Origin: Rhizobiales bacterium UBA3584
GTDB lineage: Bacteria; Pseudomonadota; Alphaproteobacteria; Rhizobiales; Devosiaceae
DNA: 26,815 nucleotides
Direction: 5' to 3'
NCBI GenBank assembly: GCA_002375765.1
Contig: DFMV01000017.1
Coordinates: forward strand, 1-26,815
Below are positions 8,600 through 16,361 of this stretch, one piece after another. A program made the position numbers and the translations under genes. Numbering within the stretch: position 1 is the first letter of the stretch; each line of letters starts with the position of its first letter. The notes under the pieces are model-generated. The model saw only the letters and a program-made list of their open reading frames with translations, made no database searches and had not been told where the DNA came from.

Positions 8600-10141
8600 C
8601 TACTTCCAGCTTGCCTGATAAAGCCTGGGCAATCCATCCGGGCTGAGCGGGAAGTCGAGGTCAGCATTGACCAGGTAATTTACCGAATAGGTGAAGAGCG
8701 GCACCCAATAGGCCTCGTCGGCGATGATGTTGAGCGCTTCGGTATAAATATCGAGACGCTCATCCTGATCGGAAGTTTCCTCGGCCGCCTGGATCAGTTC
8801 CGATACGTACGCGTCGCCGGAGAGATTGCGGTCGGTCGTGTCGTTGAAGTGGACCGAAGCGATCGCCGCCGTGTCCGCCGTGCCACCAGAACCCCATGTA
8901 CCGATATAGGCCGGGATGTCCTGGTTGGCGCGCGCCTGGTTGAGGGATTCGAGCTGGACGTAGCGCAGATTGACGTCGACGCCGGCGAGTTCGAGATCGG
9001 CGGCCACCGCTTCGGCCACGGGACGCTCACGATAGGCCCAAAGATCGAGCGGGAAGCCGTCCGGGTAACCCGCTTCGGCAAACAGTTCAGCCGCACGCTC
9101 AGGATTGTACTCGTAATTGGCGATGTCCTGCACGCAACCGAACTGAGCGGGATGGCACGGCGTATGGATCGCCTGCGACGACCCGCCGATGAGAAATTCG
9201 GCGATATCGTGCTTGTTGATCGCGTGGTTGAGTCCCTGCCGCACGAGCCTGTCGGTCAACGGGCCGTCGGGATCGGTGTAACCGGCGGCGTCGAGAACGA
9301 CGAATGCTACGCGCAGGTCCGGGCCGGAAAGATGCTCTGCCATCGGCGCGGCGCCCATCGACTTCGCCACATCGAGCGGAACATTGTACATCCAGTCCAC
9401 ACCTCCGCTCATCAGCTCGGCCTGTTGGGTGCCGATATCGGGGATGGTGCGAACGATGATCGTCTGGATGGCGGGATCGCCCTTGGGGCCGTCGGCATAA
9501 TAGCCGTCATAGCGCTCGAGAACCAGATCCTGGCCGGGCTCGAATTCCACCACCCTGTACGGGCCCAGGCCCACGGGTGCCAGAGCCGCGGCGTTGCGCA
9601 CGATCTCGCCATCGACATGATAGGTATTCTCGGGCCGGATGCGCACCCGGCTGGCGAGATCGCGGATGGCCAGCGGATAATCGCTCAGAAGGTTGAACCG
9701 CACGGTATGATCGTCCACGACATCGACGCTTTCCAGCCAGCTTTCATGGGTCGCCCCGGCATTGCTTTCGGATTCGGGGTTGATCATCCAGTTATAGGTA
9801 TAGGCCACGTCCGCCGCCGTGAACGGCTGTCCGTTGTGGAAAGTGACATCGTCGCGAAGGGTCACCTCGATTGTGCGGTTGTCGATATATTCGTAGCCCG
9901 TGGCGAGCCCCGGCAGGAATTCGTTGGTTTCCGGATCGACGCTGAAAAGCGTGTCGTCGATCAGATCGGAAATGATGATGTATTCGCGCTTGGTGGTGTA
10001 ATTGTAATCGAGCTCGAGAATCTCTTCGGAAAAGGCCACGCGCATGGTGTCGTCGGCCTTGCCGGCAAAAGCCGGCGCAAGGGGCATGACGCTCGTGAGC
10101 GCGGCCAGCGCGATGCCGGTCATAATGGCTGATTTTTTCAT
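8600..10141 (-). CDS. Periplasmic solute-binding protein, family 5 (copy 1)
   Basis: A 513-residue SBP_bac_5 protein that captures the substrate in the periplasm and delivers it to the permeases encoded downstream. It has a classic signal peptide (MKKSAIMTGIALAALTS, then a cleavage site after AFA) and family segments such as LRDDVTFHNGQPFTAADVAYTY and YGYYADGPKG-like loops, and it ends LYQASWK. The start is the ATG at 10141, preceded by GAGGAGGAG; the longer frame to 10192 lacks a signal peptide at its start. It is strikingly similar to the protein encoded at 10227-11756 (by eye well over half the residues identical across the whole length), so the pair is a tandem duplication. Length is normal for the family. 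Confidence 0.95.
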   Translation of the reverse strand: MKKSAIMTGIALAALTSVMPLAPAFAGKADDTMRVAFSEEILELDYNYTTKREYIIISDLIDDTLFSVDPETNEFLPGLATGYEYIDNRTIEVTLRDDVTFHNGQPFTAADVAYTYNWMINPESESNAGATHESWLESVDVVDDHTVRFNLLSDYPLAIRDLASRVRIRPENTYHVDGEIVRNAAALAPVGLGPYRVVEFEPGQDLVLERYDGYYADGPKGDPAIQTIIVRTIPDIGTQQAELMSGGVDWMYNVPLDVAKSMGAAPMAEHLSGPDLRVAFVVLDAAGYTDPDGPLTDRLVRQGLNHAINKHDIAEFLIGGSSQAIHTPCHPAQFGCVQDIANYEYNPERAAELFAEAGYPDGFPLDLWAYRERPVAEAVAADLELAGVDVNLRYVQLESLNQARANQDIPAYIGTWGSGGTADTAAIASVHFNDTTDRNLSGDAYVSELIQAAEETSDQDERLDIYTEALNIIADEAYWVPLFTYSVNYLVNADLDFPLSPDGLPRLYQASWK

Positions 10142-10226
10142 AGGTCTCCTCCTCTTGGAACCATCAGAATTAAGGGCGCACCTTGGTTGCAAATCGCCGT
10201 TGGGGCAGAAAGGTCAAACGGGAATG

Positions 10227-11756
10227 CTATTTCCACTCGGCCGCATAAAGACGCGGGAACCCATCGGGGCTGAGGGGAAAATCGAGGTTGGCATCGACCA
10301 GGTAGTTGACCGAATAGGTGAAGAGCGGCACCCAGTAAGCTTGGCTCGTGATCCGGTCCAGCGCCGTGGCGTACAACATCTCGCCTTCTTGTGGATCGAT
10401 CGCTGAATCCGCTGCCAGTACCAGTTCCGAAACTTCGGGGTCGCCGGTAAGGTTTCTGTCGGTATCGGCAGCGAAGTGAACCGTCGTCGTTGCGGCGGTA
10501 TCTGACGTCCAGGTGCCGATATAGGCTTCGATATCGCGGTTGGCGCGGGCTTGGTTCAGCGATTCGAGTTGAACGTAGCGAAGGTCGACATCAATTCCGA
10601 TGTCTTCAAAGTCCGCGGCGATTGCTTCGGCAATGGCGCGGTCGCGATAGGCCCACAGCTCCAGTTGGAACCCCTCGGCGTAACCAGCCTCCGCGAGCAG
10701 GGCCCGGGCTCTTTCGGGATCGAACTCATAGTGCGTGACGTCCTGGCTGCAACCGAACTGCGTCGGATGGCAGGGTGTGTCGATCGGCTGGGCGGCGCCC
10801 CCAATGAGGAATTGGGCGATTTCGGCTTTATTGACGGCATGGTTGAGCGCCTGACGCACTTTCAGGTCGGTCATCGGACCGTCGGGATCGGAATACCCGC
10901 CCGCGTCGAGCACGATAAATGCGATGCGGGAGTCCGGGCCCGACAGGTGCTCAACGTTCGGCGCCGCCCCCATCGCCTCGGCGACCTCGCGTGGGACGTA
11001 ATACATCCAGTCCACGCCCCCGCTCATCAGCTCGGCCTGCTGCGTTCCGATATCGGGAATGGTGCGCACCACGATCGAACCGATCGCTGGATCTCCTTTT
11101 GGGCTGTCGGCGTAGAAGTCCTCGAACCGCGTCAGAACAAGATCCTGCCCCGCTTCGAAATTCTGGACCCGGTAGGGGCCAAGACCGATCGGAGCCAGCG
11201 CCATCGCGCCGCGATCGATTTCGCCGTCCTTATGATAGCTGCCATTTTTCCGAATTGGCACGCGGAGCGCCATATCGCGGATGGCGAGCGGGTACGCCAT
11301 CTTGAGGTGAAAATTGACCGTATATTCGTCGACGATCTCGACCGAGTCCAACCATGGCGCAATGCGACCGGTTGCGTGGCTTTCGCTCGCGTCGTCAATG
11401 ATGAAGTTATAGGTGTAGGCAACGTCGGCTGCCGTCATTTCCGATCCGTCGTGAAAATTGACGCCCTCGCGCAACTTCACTTGAATGGTCGTGTCGTCGA
11501 GATATTGATATTCCGTAGCGAGAGCAGGAATATATTCGTTGGTATCGGGATCGATCGAAAAGAGTTTCTCATCGATCAATTCAGAAAGAATGATGTATTC
11601 GCGCTTCGTTGTGTAGAGGTAATCGAGGTTTATGATTTCCTCGGAAAATGCCACCCGCAAAGTGTCGTCGGCCTTGTCGGCGTATGCTGGTGCAAGCGGG
11701 GCGGCACCGGCCACCGCGGCCAGGGCGATCCCGGCCAGAAAGCGTGTCTTTTGCAT
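10227..11756 (-). CDS. Periplasmic solute-binding protein, family 5 (copy 2, first gene of the operon)
   Basis: A 509-residue SBP_bac_5 protein with a signal peptide (MQKTRFLAGIALAAVAG, cleavage after AYA). It shares with copy 1 long identical stretches, e.g. around TIPDIGTQQAELMSGGVDWM, LRYVQLESLNQARAN and YWVPLFTYSVNYLV; differences cluster in the loop after the AADVAYTY segment and near the C-terminal third, where copy 2 lacks a short glycine-rich insertion. The start is the ATG at 11756 with a strong AAGGAGGAG site; the frame extends to 11894 only without a signal peptide. It is the promoter-proximal gene, followed after 85 bp by copy 1. Two binding proteins for one permease set would widen or tune specificity; this is inference. 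Confidence 0.95.
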   Translation of the reverse strand: MQKTRFLAGIALAAVAGAAPLAPAYADKADDTLRVAFSEEIINLDYLYTTKREYIILSELIDEKLFSIDPDTNEYIPALATEYQYLDDTTIQVKLREGVNFHDGSEMTAADVAYTYNFIIDDASESHATGRIAPWLDSVEIVDEYTVNFHLKMAYPLAIRDMALRVPIRKNGSYHKDGEIDRGAMALAPIGLGPYRVQNFEAGQDLVLTRFEDFYADSPKGDPAIGSIVVRTIPDIGTQQAELMSGGVDWMYYVPREVAEAMGAAPNVEHLSGPDSRIAFIVLDAGGYSDPDGPMTDLKVRQALNHAVNKAEIAQFLIGGAAQPIDTPCHPTQFGCSQDVTHYEFDPERARALLAEAGYAEGFQLELWAYRDRAIAEAIAADFEDIGIDVDLRYVQLESLNQARANRDIEAYIGTWTSDTAATTTVHFAADTDRNLTGDPEVSELVLAADSAIDPQEGEMLYATALDRITSQAYWVPLFTYSVNYLVDANLDFPLSPDGFPRLYAAEWK

Positions 11757-12241
11757 CCTTCTCCTCCTTGAGCGGGCCGTCGCGTTGTTCGCTGGACCCT
11801 TGCATTCCAATAGCGCAATTGCACTCGCAATGATTGCAATGGCCATGGGCGGCACTACTCCTCCACGTGCCTGCTTAGTATGCTGCCAGCCCACGACCCA
11901 TGAGAAAATTGGAATTGATCGAACGAATGTTGCACTTTGATCAACAAAGGTGTCGTCTATCCTGACGGAGTGCCTTTCGATTTCTCAAGCATTGTCGCCC
12001 CTTCGTTCCGGCACATTGGATGTCGCCTCCTAGGTCTATACTGAGCAAACGGTCGAACGCGCACCACGCGCTGCGTCCGTCCATTTGGCCATGAGCGTCT
12101 GCTATGGGGCCGATGAACGAACCCGCTGCGCGGGAGGGTGCGCGTGGTGAGATAGCAGTCTAACCCGCTGCGGCACGGCTCGATTGAGCTTCTTTCTGTT
12201 CGGGCGTTCCCTTTTGGCTCCTTCAACCCAAGAGCCCAACG
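11757..12241. other. 485-bp region without a supported gene: operon promoter side and IS-like edge
   Basis: The first half is AT-richer and should hold the minus-strand promoter of the transporter operon. The second half looks like the leader of the recombinase fragment that follows. It contains two 11-bp direct repeats AACCCGCTGCG (12120-12130 and 12162-12172), the first overlapping a perfect 5-bp-stem hairpin (12122-12134). The long minus-strand open frame at 11957-12424 runs through the recombinase gene and has no family look, so I take it as a shadow. I cannot place the exact junction between native and IS-like DNA. Confidence 0.5.
11800..11840. promoter_or_regulatory. Cluster of TTGCAAT-like inverted and direct elements upstream of the binding-protein operon
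   Basis: Within 41 bp there is TTGCATT, the 8-bp palindrome GCAATTGC (11815-11822), the dyad ATTGC-N4-GCAAT (11818-11831), and a further ATTGCAAT (11833-11840). They lie 45-85 bp upstream of the ATG at 11756. LysR-type regulators bind dyads with a T-N11-A core, so this is a candidate operator, but no binding can be shown from sequence alone. Confidence 0.35.
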
Positions 12242-12842
12242 ATGACCACGCCGCTTCCCAACACCCTTGGCAGCCCGCTGCGCCAGAAGCTGATCGACGA
12301 TATGAAGATGCGCCATTTCTCGATGGCGACCCAACGCAACTACATTCGCGATGGCGGGCGCTTCGCCAGTTTCCTGCGACGCCCGCCGGATACAGCGACT
12401 ACCGAGGATGTGCGCCAGTTCCAACTGGCCCAGAGCGAGGCAGGCGTGCCGGCGCCCACGATGAACAGCGTGGTGTCGCGCTGCGGTTCTTCTTTACCAA
12501 TACCTTGATCGACCTGACCTGGCCCGCAAGCTGGTGCGGGTGAGCCGCCCCCGTAACCTCCCGATGGTGTTAAGCCGCGATGAGGTCGCCCGCCTGCTCA
12601 ACGCGACGACCACCCTCAGGCACCAGGCAGCGCTGTCGGTGGCCTATGGCGCCGGATTGCGCGTTGGCGAAGTCGCCATGCTCAAGGTGCGCAATATCGA
12701 CAGCGAGCGCATGCTGATCCGGGTCGAGCGGGGCAAAGGCGGACGATACCGCAACGCCATGCTCTCGCCCGACCTGCTTACCCTGTTGCGCCAATGGTGG
12801 CAGGACGGCCATCGTCAAGGCGTGCTGCACCGCGACGGCTGA
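12242..12842 (+). pseudogene. Broken tyrosine recombinase/integrase, IS91-associated type
   Basis: The N-terminal half reads in one frame (MTTPLPNTLGSPLRQKLIDD, then a core-binding SAM-like domain to about 12477). The frame then moves (ALRFFFTNTL) and moves again near 12503 (VSRPRNLPMVLSRDEVARLL). Two single-base deletions, one G near 12478 and one C near 12503, would restore a continuous phage-integrase protein. The catalytic domain begins normally (YGAGLRVGEVAML holds the first catalytic Arg), but the frame ends at HRDG followed by TGA at 12840-12842, where family members continue to the HxxR and Tyr residues. So it is both frameshifted and truncated, lacks most of the active site, and must be inactive. 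Such integrases accompany IS91-type elements; no Y2 transposase is seen here. Confidence 0.85.
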
Positions 12843-12889
12843 GGGCGCGATCCTGTCCGGCGGAAACCGACGCCATTTCAGACGTTTAA

Positions 12890-12928
12890 CCTCTCGCCGG
12901 GCTTACCTGAAAGCGGTCGAGCGAGAGG
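12890..12928. repeat. Hairpin with perfect 8-bp arms downstream of the recombinase relic
   Basis: CCTCTCGC at 12890-12897 pairs with GCGAGAGG at 12921-12928 across a 23-base loop. A second shorter stem (GCGCCGTTG / CAATGGCGC, one mismatch) follows at about 12942-12963. They sit in the 155-bp gap between the truncated recombinase and the 3' end of the SDR gene. They could terminate the SDR transcript or be part of a mobile-element end; neither has a T-tract. Confidence 0.35.
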
Positions 12929-12997
12929 CTAGTAGAAGGAATGCGCCGTTGCCTTCAATGGCGCGTCCCTTACCATTAAGTGCCGGACTGTCCGTGG

Positions 12998-13726
12998 TTA
13001 CCAAGGAGCATTACCTGCGGGCTCGACAAAGCGCCCTGACACTGCTCCATCACCAAGAAGAGCATACTCGACAGGCAAGCGGGCACCGTCTTCGGCAGTC
13101 ATAAAGCCATTGCCGCCGGTCAAGTCGGTTTTGACATAGCCCGGTGCCACAGAATTGACGACGATCGGGGTGCCTTTCAATTCCGCGGCGAGTTGTACGG
13201 TCAGCATGTTGAGTGCCGCCTTTGAGGCGTTGTATCCAATCAGGCGCGCTTCATAGTAGGGCGAGGCCGGATCGCCATTGATGGAGAGCGAGCCCAGCGT
13301 CGTGGCGAGATTGACAATGCGGCCTGCCTTCGACTGCCGCAACAGCGGCAGCATGGCCTGTGTAACTGCCAGGGTGCCGATAAAATTGGTCTCCATCAAG
13401 CGCCGGGCGGCGGCGACACTGCCGACGGATGGTGGGCCATCTTCCGCATCAACGATGCCTGCATTGTTGACCAGAATATCGAGTCGGCCGTACCGGCCTG
13501 TGATCGTCTCAACAGTCGCTGCGATGGTCCTCTCATCATTGAGATTAATCGACACAGCCTCGACGTCCAATCCATCAGAAGCAAGTCCAGCGGCGGCTTG
13601 CTGTCCGCGAGCACTGTCGCGCGCGCCCAGCAGTACCTTGATGCCAGCCTGTGCCAACTGCCGGGCGATCTCCAGGCCGATCCCCTTGTTGGCGCCTGTT
13701 ACCAGCGCAACCTTTTTCGTCGTCAT
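12998..13726 (-). CDS. SDR-family oxidoreductase
   Basis: A 242-residue short-chain dehydrogenase/reductase of the classical type. The nucleotide-binding TGANKGIG is at residues 10-17, NNAG at 87-90 and the catalytic YNASK at 165-169, with a candidate serine in LATTLGSLS (about 146-148). It should be a soluble NAD(P)(H)-dependent enzyme; the sequence resembles the carbonyl-reductase-like group, and the substrate is unknown. R36 after the beta2 strand (GARDSARG) is the kind of residue that favours NADPH. It is divergent from a TetR gene, so it is the probable target of that repressor. The start ATG has GAAGGA 9 bases upstream, inside an inverted repeat. Confidence 0.93.
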   Translation of the reverse strand: MTTKKVALVTGANKGIGLEIARQLAQAGIKVLLGARDSARGQQAAAGLASDGLDVEAVSINLNDERTIAATVETITGRYGRLDILVNNAGIVDAEDGPPSVGSVAAARRLMETNFIGTLAVTQAMLPLLRQSKAGRIVNLATTLGSLSINGDPASPYYEARLIGYNASKAALNMLTVQLAAELKGTPIVVNSVAPGYVKTDLTGGNGFMTAEDGARLPVEYALLGDGAVSGRFVEPAGNAPW

Positions 13727-13733
13727 ATTCGAA

Positions 13734-13778
13734 ATCCTTCATATCTGGCTCAAGGCCTGCCGATAATATATGAAGGAT
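13734..13778. promoter_or_regulatory. Inverted repeat between the SDR and TetR genes, candidate operator
   Basis: ATCCTTCATAT at 13734-13744 and its exact complement ATATGAAGGAT at 13768-13778 frame a 23-bp spacer. The left arm also carries the SDR Shine-Dalgarno (GAAGGA on the minus strand), and the right arm carries GAAGGA for the plus strand. The symmetry may therefore reflect two mirrored ribosome sites, or a TetR operator controlling both genes, or both. Confidence 0.5.
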
Positions 13779-13800
13779 CGCTCAAGTTTTGGATTCGCAT

Positions 13801-14430
13801 ATGGACATCGCCGCGCCGAACCATCTGAATGCCCGCAAAAAGCCGCGTCAGGCTCGCTCGGCAGTGACAGTTGATGCCATTTTCGAAGCGACCATTCAGG
13901 TTTTGCTGACCGAGGGCATTCATCGGCTGACTACTACGCGCGTAGCCGAACGCGCCGGCGTTTCCGTTGGCACGATGTACCAGTATTTCCCGCACAAGCA
14001 GGCTTTGCTTTACGCGCTCAATGAGCGCTATCTGGACCGCTTGGCGGAACGCGTAGAAGCGACCTGCTCGAACCTTCACGGCAAGTCGACAGCCGAGATG
14101 GTAACTGCCCTGGTCACAGTCTACTGGGATGCCAAGACGGAGCGAAGCGACGTCACACGCGTCCTGTACAGTTCGGCGGTCGAGCTGGACAACGAGGCGC
14201 TTATCGAAGCTTTCGCTATGCGTATGGATCGAGCGACATCGGCCATGCTAGTCACCGCTCCGACCGCGCATTATGCCAGCCTTGATCTGGTCAATAGCAC
14301 GCTCCTCTCAGTGATTTTCGGCACGGTGCGCAATGTCTTTGAGCGCAGCATGCCCGCAGAGCTGCAGGCCGATATCCGAAGCCAGCTGGTTGCCATGTGC
14401 TTGTCTTACCTTGAGGGTGCTGGCGGTTGA
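13801..14430 (+). CDS. TetR/AcrR-family transcriptional regulator
   Basis: A 209-residue repressor-type protein. The TetR HTH lies at about residues 20-68 (VDAIFEATIQVLLTEGIHRL, then VAERAGVSVGTMYQYFPHKQ), followed by an all-helical ligand-binding domain ending LSYLEGAGG. It should sense a small molecule and control the divergent SDR gene. The start is uncertain: the ATG at 13801 gives a normal N-terminus, but an in-frame TTG at 13789 is better placed (11 bases) after the GAAGGA site. The HTH is unaffected by the choice. Confidence 0.92.
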   Translation: MDIAAPNHLNARKKPRQARSAVTVDAIFEATIQVLLTEGIHRLTTTRVAERAGVSVGTMYQYFPHKQALLYALNERYLDRLAERVEATCSNLHGKSTAEMVTALVTVYWDAKTERSDVTRVLYSSAVELDNEALIEAFAMRMDRATSAMLVTAPTAHYASLDLVNSTLLSVIFGTVRNVFERSMPAELQADIRSQLVAMCLSYLEGAGG

Positions 14431-14596
14431 CCGCATGATGCTCCAACAAACGAGTTACGTATCCAATGACCGCTTCAGCTTGCCTCGGGACGAAAGCTTC
14501 CCGTCCGCAAGCCATCCCGAAATTGCCGGTCTGCCATCGACCCCAAAAGACGTCATTGAAGTATTGAACCCATTTCTCCAGGAGCGGACGCATCTT

Positions 14597-15013
14597 TCAA
14601 CGGATCAGGACAAGCAGCAGGCTGCTGACCACTCCGGCGACCAGGAAGTATGAACCCGAGACGGCCCCATACAGAAGCGGGCGCGGCATGTTGGGATTGA
14701 TTCCGGTATTGACCGTGGTGGTAACAAGGAAGCCAATGCCCACGATCAGACCATAGGCCAGGCCATCGCCCAGATTGTCGATACCCAGGGCGCGCATCAG
14801 AACTGCATTGGCGATCGACGCTACGAGGCCACAGACAAATGGGCCGGCTATGAAGATCGGCGTCATCTTGAAGGGGGGCTGGCCTTCGCGGCCCAGTGCG
14901 TAGGTATAGGCCTTGCCGAAGAAGGCAGTGAACCAGAGAGCGCCGAGCACCGCCATGCCAACCGTCGAGGCGGCAACGCCCAGCCAGTTGATCTGGCCGA
15001 TAACATTAAACAT
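14597..15013 (-). CDS. DUF1761 family small membrane protein
   Basis: A 138-residue protein with four predicted transmembrane helices (about 7-28, 50-72, 82-104 and 115-137), rich in Gly and Ala, matching my memory of DUF1761 proteins (start with an asparagine/tryptophan-containing INWLGVAAS segment, a GALWF motif in helix 1, and an MTP segment before helix 2). The function is unknown. The start is the ATG at 15013 with CGGAG upstream; the frame extension to 15064 adds an arginine-rich tail without support. It follows the VOC gene by 58 bp on the same strand, so the two probably form one unit. Confidence 0.85.
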   Translation of the reverse strand: MFNVIGQINWLGVAASTVGMAVLGALWFTAFFGKAYTYALGREGQPPFKMTPIFIAGPFVCGLVASIANAVLMRALGIDNLGDGLAYGLIVGIGFLVTTTVNTGINPNMPRPLLYGAVSGSYFLVAGVVSSLLLVLIR

Positions 15014-15071
15014 TCTGGATCTCCGGAAAATGACGCGGGCACATCGTCGTCCCCGCTCTTGCAATGGGGAA

Positions 15072-15497
15072 TTAGGAAGCTTGGTAGGCCACGGCGATGT
15101 CGAGTACCCAGGTCACACCGAACTTGTCCTTCAGCATGCCATACAGCGGCGACCAGCCGGCGGGCGCCAGATCCTGAATCACGGTTGCACCGTCCTTGAG
15201 CTTGTCCCAATAGCCGGTCAACTCCTCGTTGCTGTCGCCCCGGACCGATACGAAGACGGGGATTTCGCCTGGCGCATAGGAAAGGCTAGAGGGAACGTCA
15301 TAGGCCATGACGGCAAAGCCGGCCTCGGACACGACCTGACCCCACATGATCTGATCTGCCTCAGCGGGGTTCTGCACGGCATTGGCATCCTTATAGGTCA
15401 CGATGACGGGGAAACCGCCGAAGACGGACTGATAGAATTCCAGCGCAGCACGGGCCTGACCGCGAAAATTGAGATGGGTCGTGGTCTTGATGGTCAT
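15072..15497 (-). CDS. VOC-family protein, PhnB/glyoxalase-like
   Basis: A 141-residue vicinal-oxygen-chelate fold protein. It begins MTIKTTTHLNFRGQARAALE, the PhnB-type first strand and helix (fxgqa.eAleFY), and contains MAYDVPSS and ending WVLDIAVAYQ segments. The N-terminal metal-ligand position usually filled by His is present as THLNF, while a DKFGVTW segment replaces the D.FG..W of the family with normal spacing. Its role is unknown; members of this group are often annotated as 3-demethylubiquinone methyltransferase-like without evidence. It is divergent from the WYL regulator at 15575, which is a common pairing. Confidence 0.9.
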   Translation of the reverse strand: MTIKTTTHLNFRGQARAALEFYQSVFGGFPVIVTYKDANAVQNPAEADQIMWGQVVSEAGFAVMAYDVPSSLSYAPGEIPVFVSVRGDSNEELTGYWDKLKDGATVIQDLAPAGWSPLYGMLKDKFGVTWVLDIAVAYQAS

Positions 15498-15574
15498 TGT
15501 CGGTATTCCTGTTGGCTTGTTTGACGCCGATCGGTATACAGCGGCCCAACTGACAATTTCCGGCAGTTTGAAGC

Positions 15575-16273
15575 GTGGCTCGTCCAGATCGCCTGTTTCG
15601 ACTTTTGCAGGTCATGCGTGTAATGGCACCACCGATCACGGCTGCTCGCCTTGCCGAGGAGACAGAGGTATCGCTACGCTCGCTCTATCGCGATATCGAC
15701 AGCCTCCGTGCGGCCGGTGCTCGAATTGAAGGGGAGCGCGGTTACGGATATCGGTTGGTGGAGGACAACTCGTTGCCGCCGCAGGCCTTTGATCGCACCG
15801 AAATGGAGGCTATTGCGCTCGGTCTTGCCGAAGTTGGAAGCATGGGCGATCCTGCTTTGGCTAGGTCCGCCCGATCCGCCTTGGCAAAAGTCGTTGCAAC
15901 TGTCCCCGACGATCGGGAACAGCAACTGATCCACGCTATCTCTCAAATCTACCGGCCCAACGCGCGTATGCACGTCGGCACCGAGATAGAGGTCTTGCGT
16001 GAGGCATGCTGGCAGGAGGAGGCACTGGAGATCGGATATACCGACAAGAGCGGCGAGGTTACGCAGCGCTCCATCCTGCCACTATGCTTCATGTATACGG
16101 ATCGCAAGCTGATCATATTGGCGTGGTGCAACCTGCGCTGCGATTACCGCATGTTCGACATCACTCGGATTGTCCAGCCCAACGCCACCGGCCGCAGCTT
16201 CCGACCCCGGCGCGTCGCGATGTTGCGTGAATACCTAGCGAAATTGAAAGCTGGGCAAACACAAAATGAGTGA
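15575..16273 (+). CDS. YafY-type transcriptional regulator with HTH and WYL domains
   Basis: A 232-residue protein with an N-terminal HTH_11 domain at about 1-58 (DRLFRLLQVMR, then AEETEVSLRSLYRDIDSLRAAG with GYGYRL as the wing) and a WYL-type ligand-sensing domain at about 135-205 (EALEIGYTDKSGE, LPLCFMYTDRKLIILAWC). In this protein the Y in the usual W-Y-L triplet region reads I-I-L, so the triplet is not literal. The start is GTG, which gives the family's normal first residues (MARPDRLFRLLQ). It is divergent from the VOC/DUF1761 pair and is the likely regulator of both. The final codons overlap a terminator hairpin. Confidence 0.92.
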   Translation: MARPDRLFRLLQVMRVMAPPITAARLAEETEVSLRSLYRDIDSLRAAGARIEGERGYGYRLVEDNSLPPQAFDRTEMEAIALGLAEVGSMGDPALARSARSALAKVVATVPDDREQQLIHAISQIYRPNARMHVGTEIEVLREACWQEEALEIGYTDKSGEVTQRSILPLCFMYTDRKLIILAWCNLRCDYRMFDITRIVQPNATGRSFRPRRVAMLREYLAKLKAGQTQNE

Positions 16274-16294
16274 TCCCAACGGGGCTCGTTTTGT
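16261..16294. terminator. Terminator-like hairpin over the end of the WYL regulator gene
   Basis: ACAAAATGAG at 16261-16270 pairs with CTCGTTTTGT at 16285-16294 (one G-T wobble), with an inner CCC/GGG stem. An A-rich left arm and T-rich right arm make it look like an intrinsic terminator readable on the plus strand, and weakly on the minus strand for read-through towards 16261. The stop codon of the regulator (16271-16273) is inside it. Confidence 0.6.
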
Positions 16295-16361
16295 GACCGC
16301 TTGATGCCGCTGACGACCAAAACCGGACTGTCTGGAAACCACCTCAAATCGGCTCTCCCCC

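Noticed and set aside
8849..10132. 427-residue plus-strand open frame
   Set aside because: It is the antisense of the first binding-protein gene, which has a signal peptide, ribosome site and family sequence; the similar frame at 10551-11771 is the antisense of the second copy, so both arise from the duplicated genes.
11957..12424. 155-residue minus-strand frame
   Set aside because: It covers the recombinase relic on the other strand and has no family look or ribosome site.
14291..14593. 100-residue minus-strand frame between TetR and DUF1761 genes
   Set aside because: Half of it overlaps the TetR gene, and the free part has no recognisable motif; I could not support it as an IS remnant.
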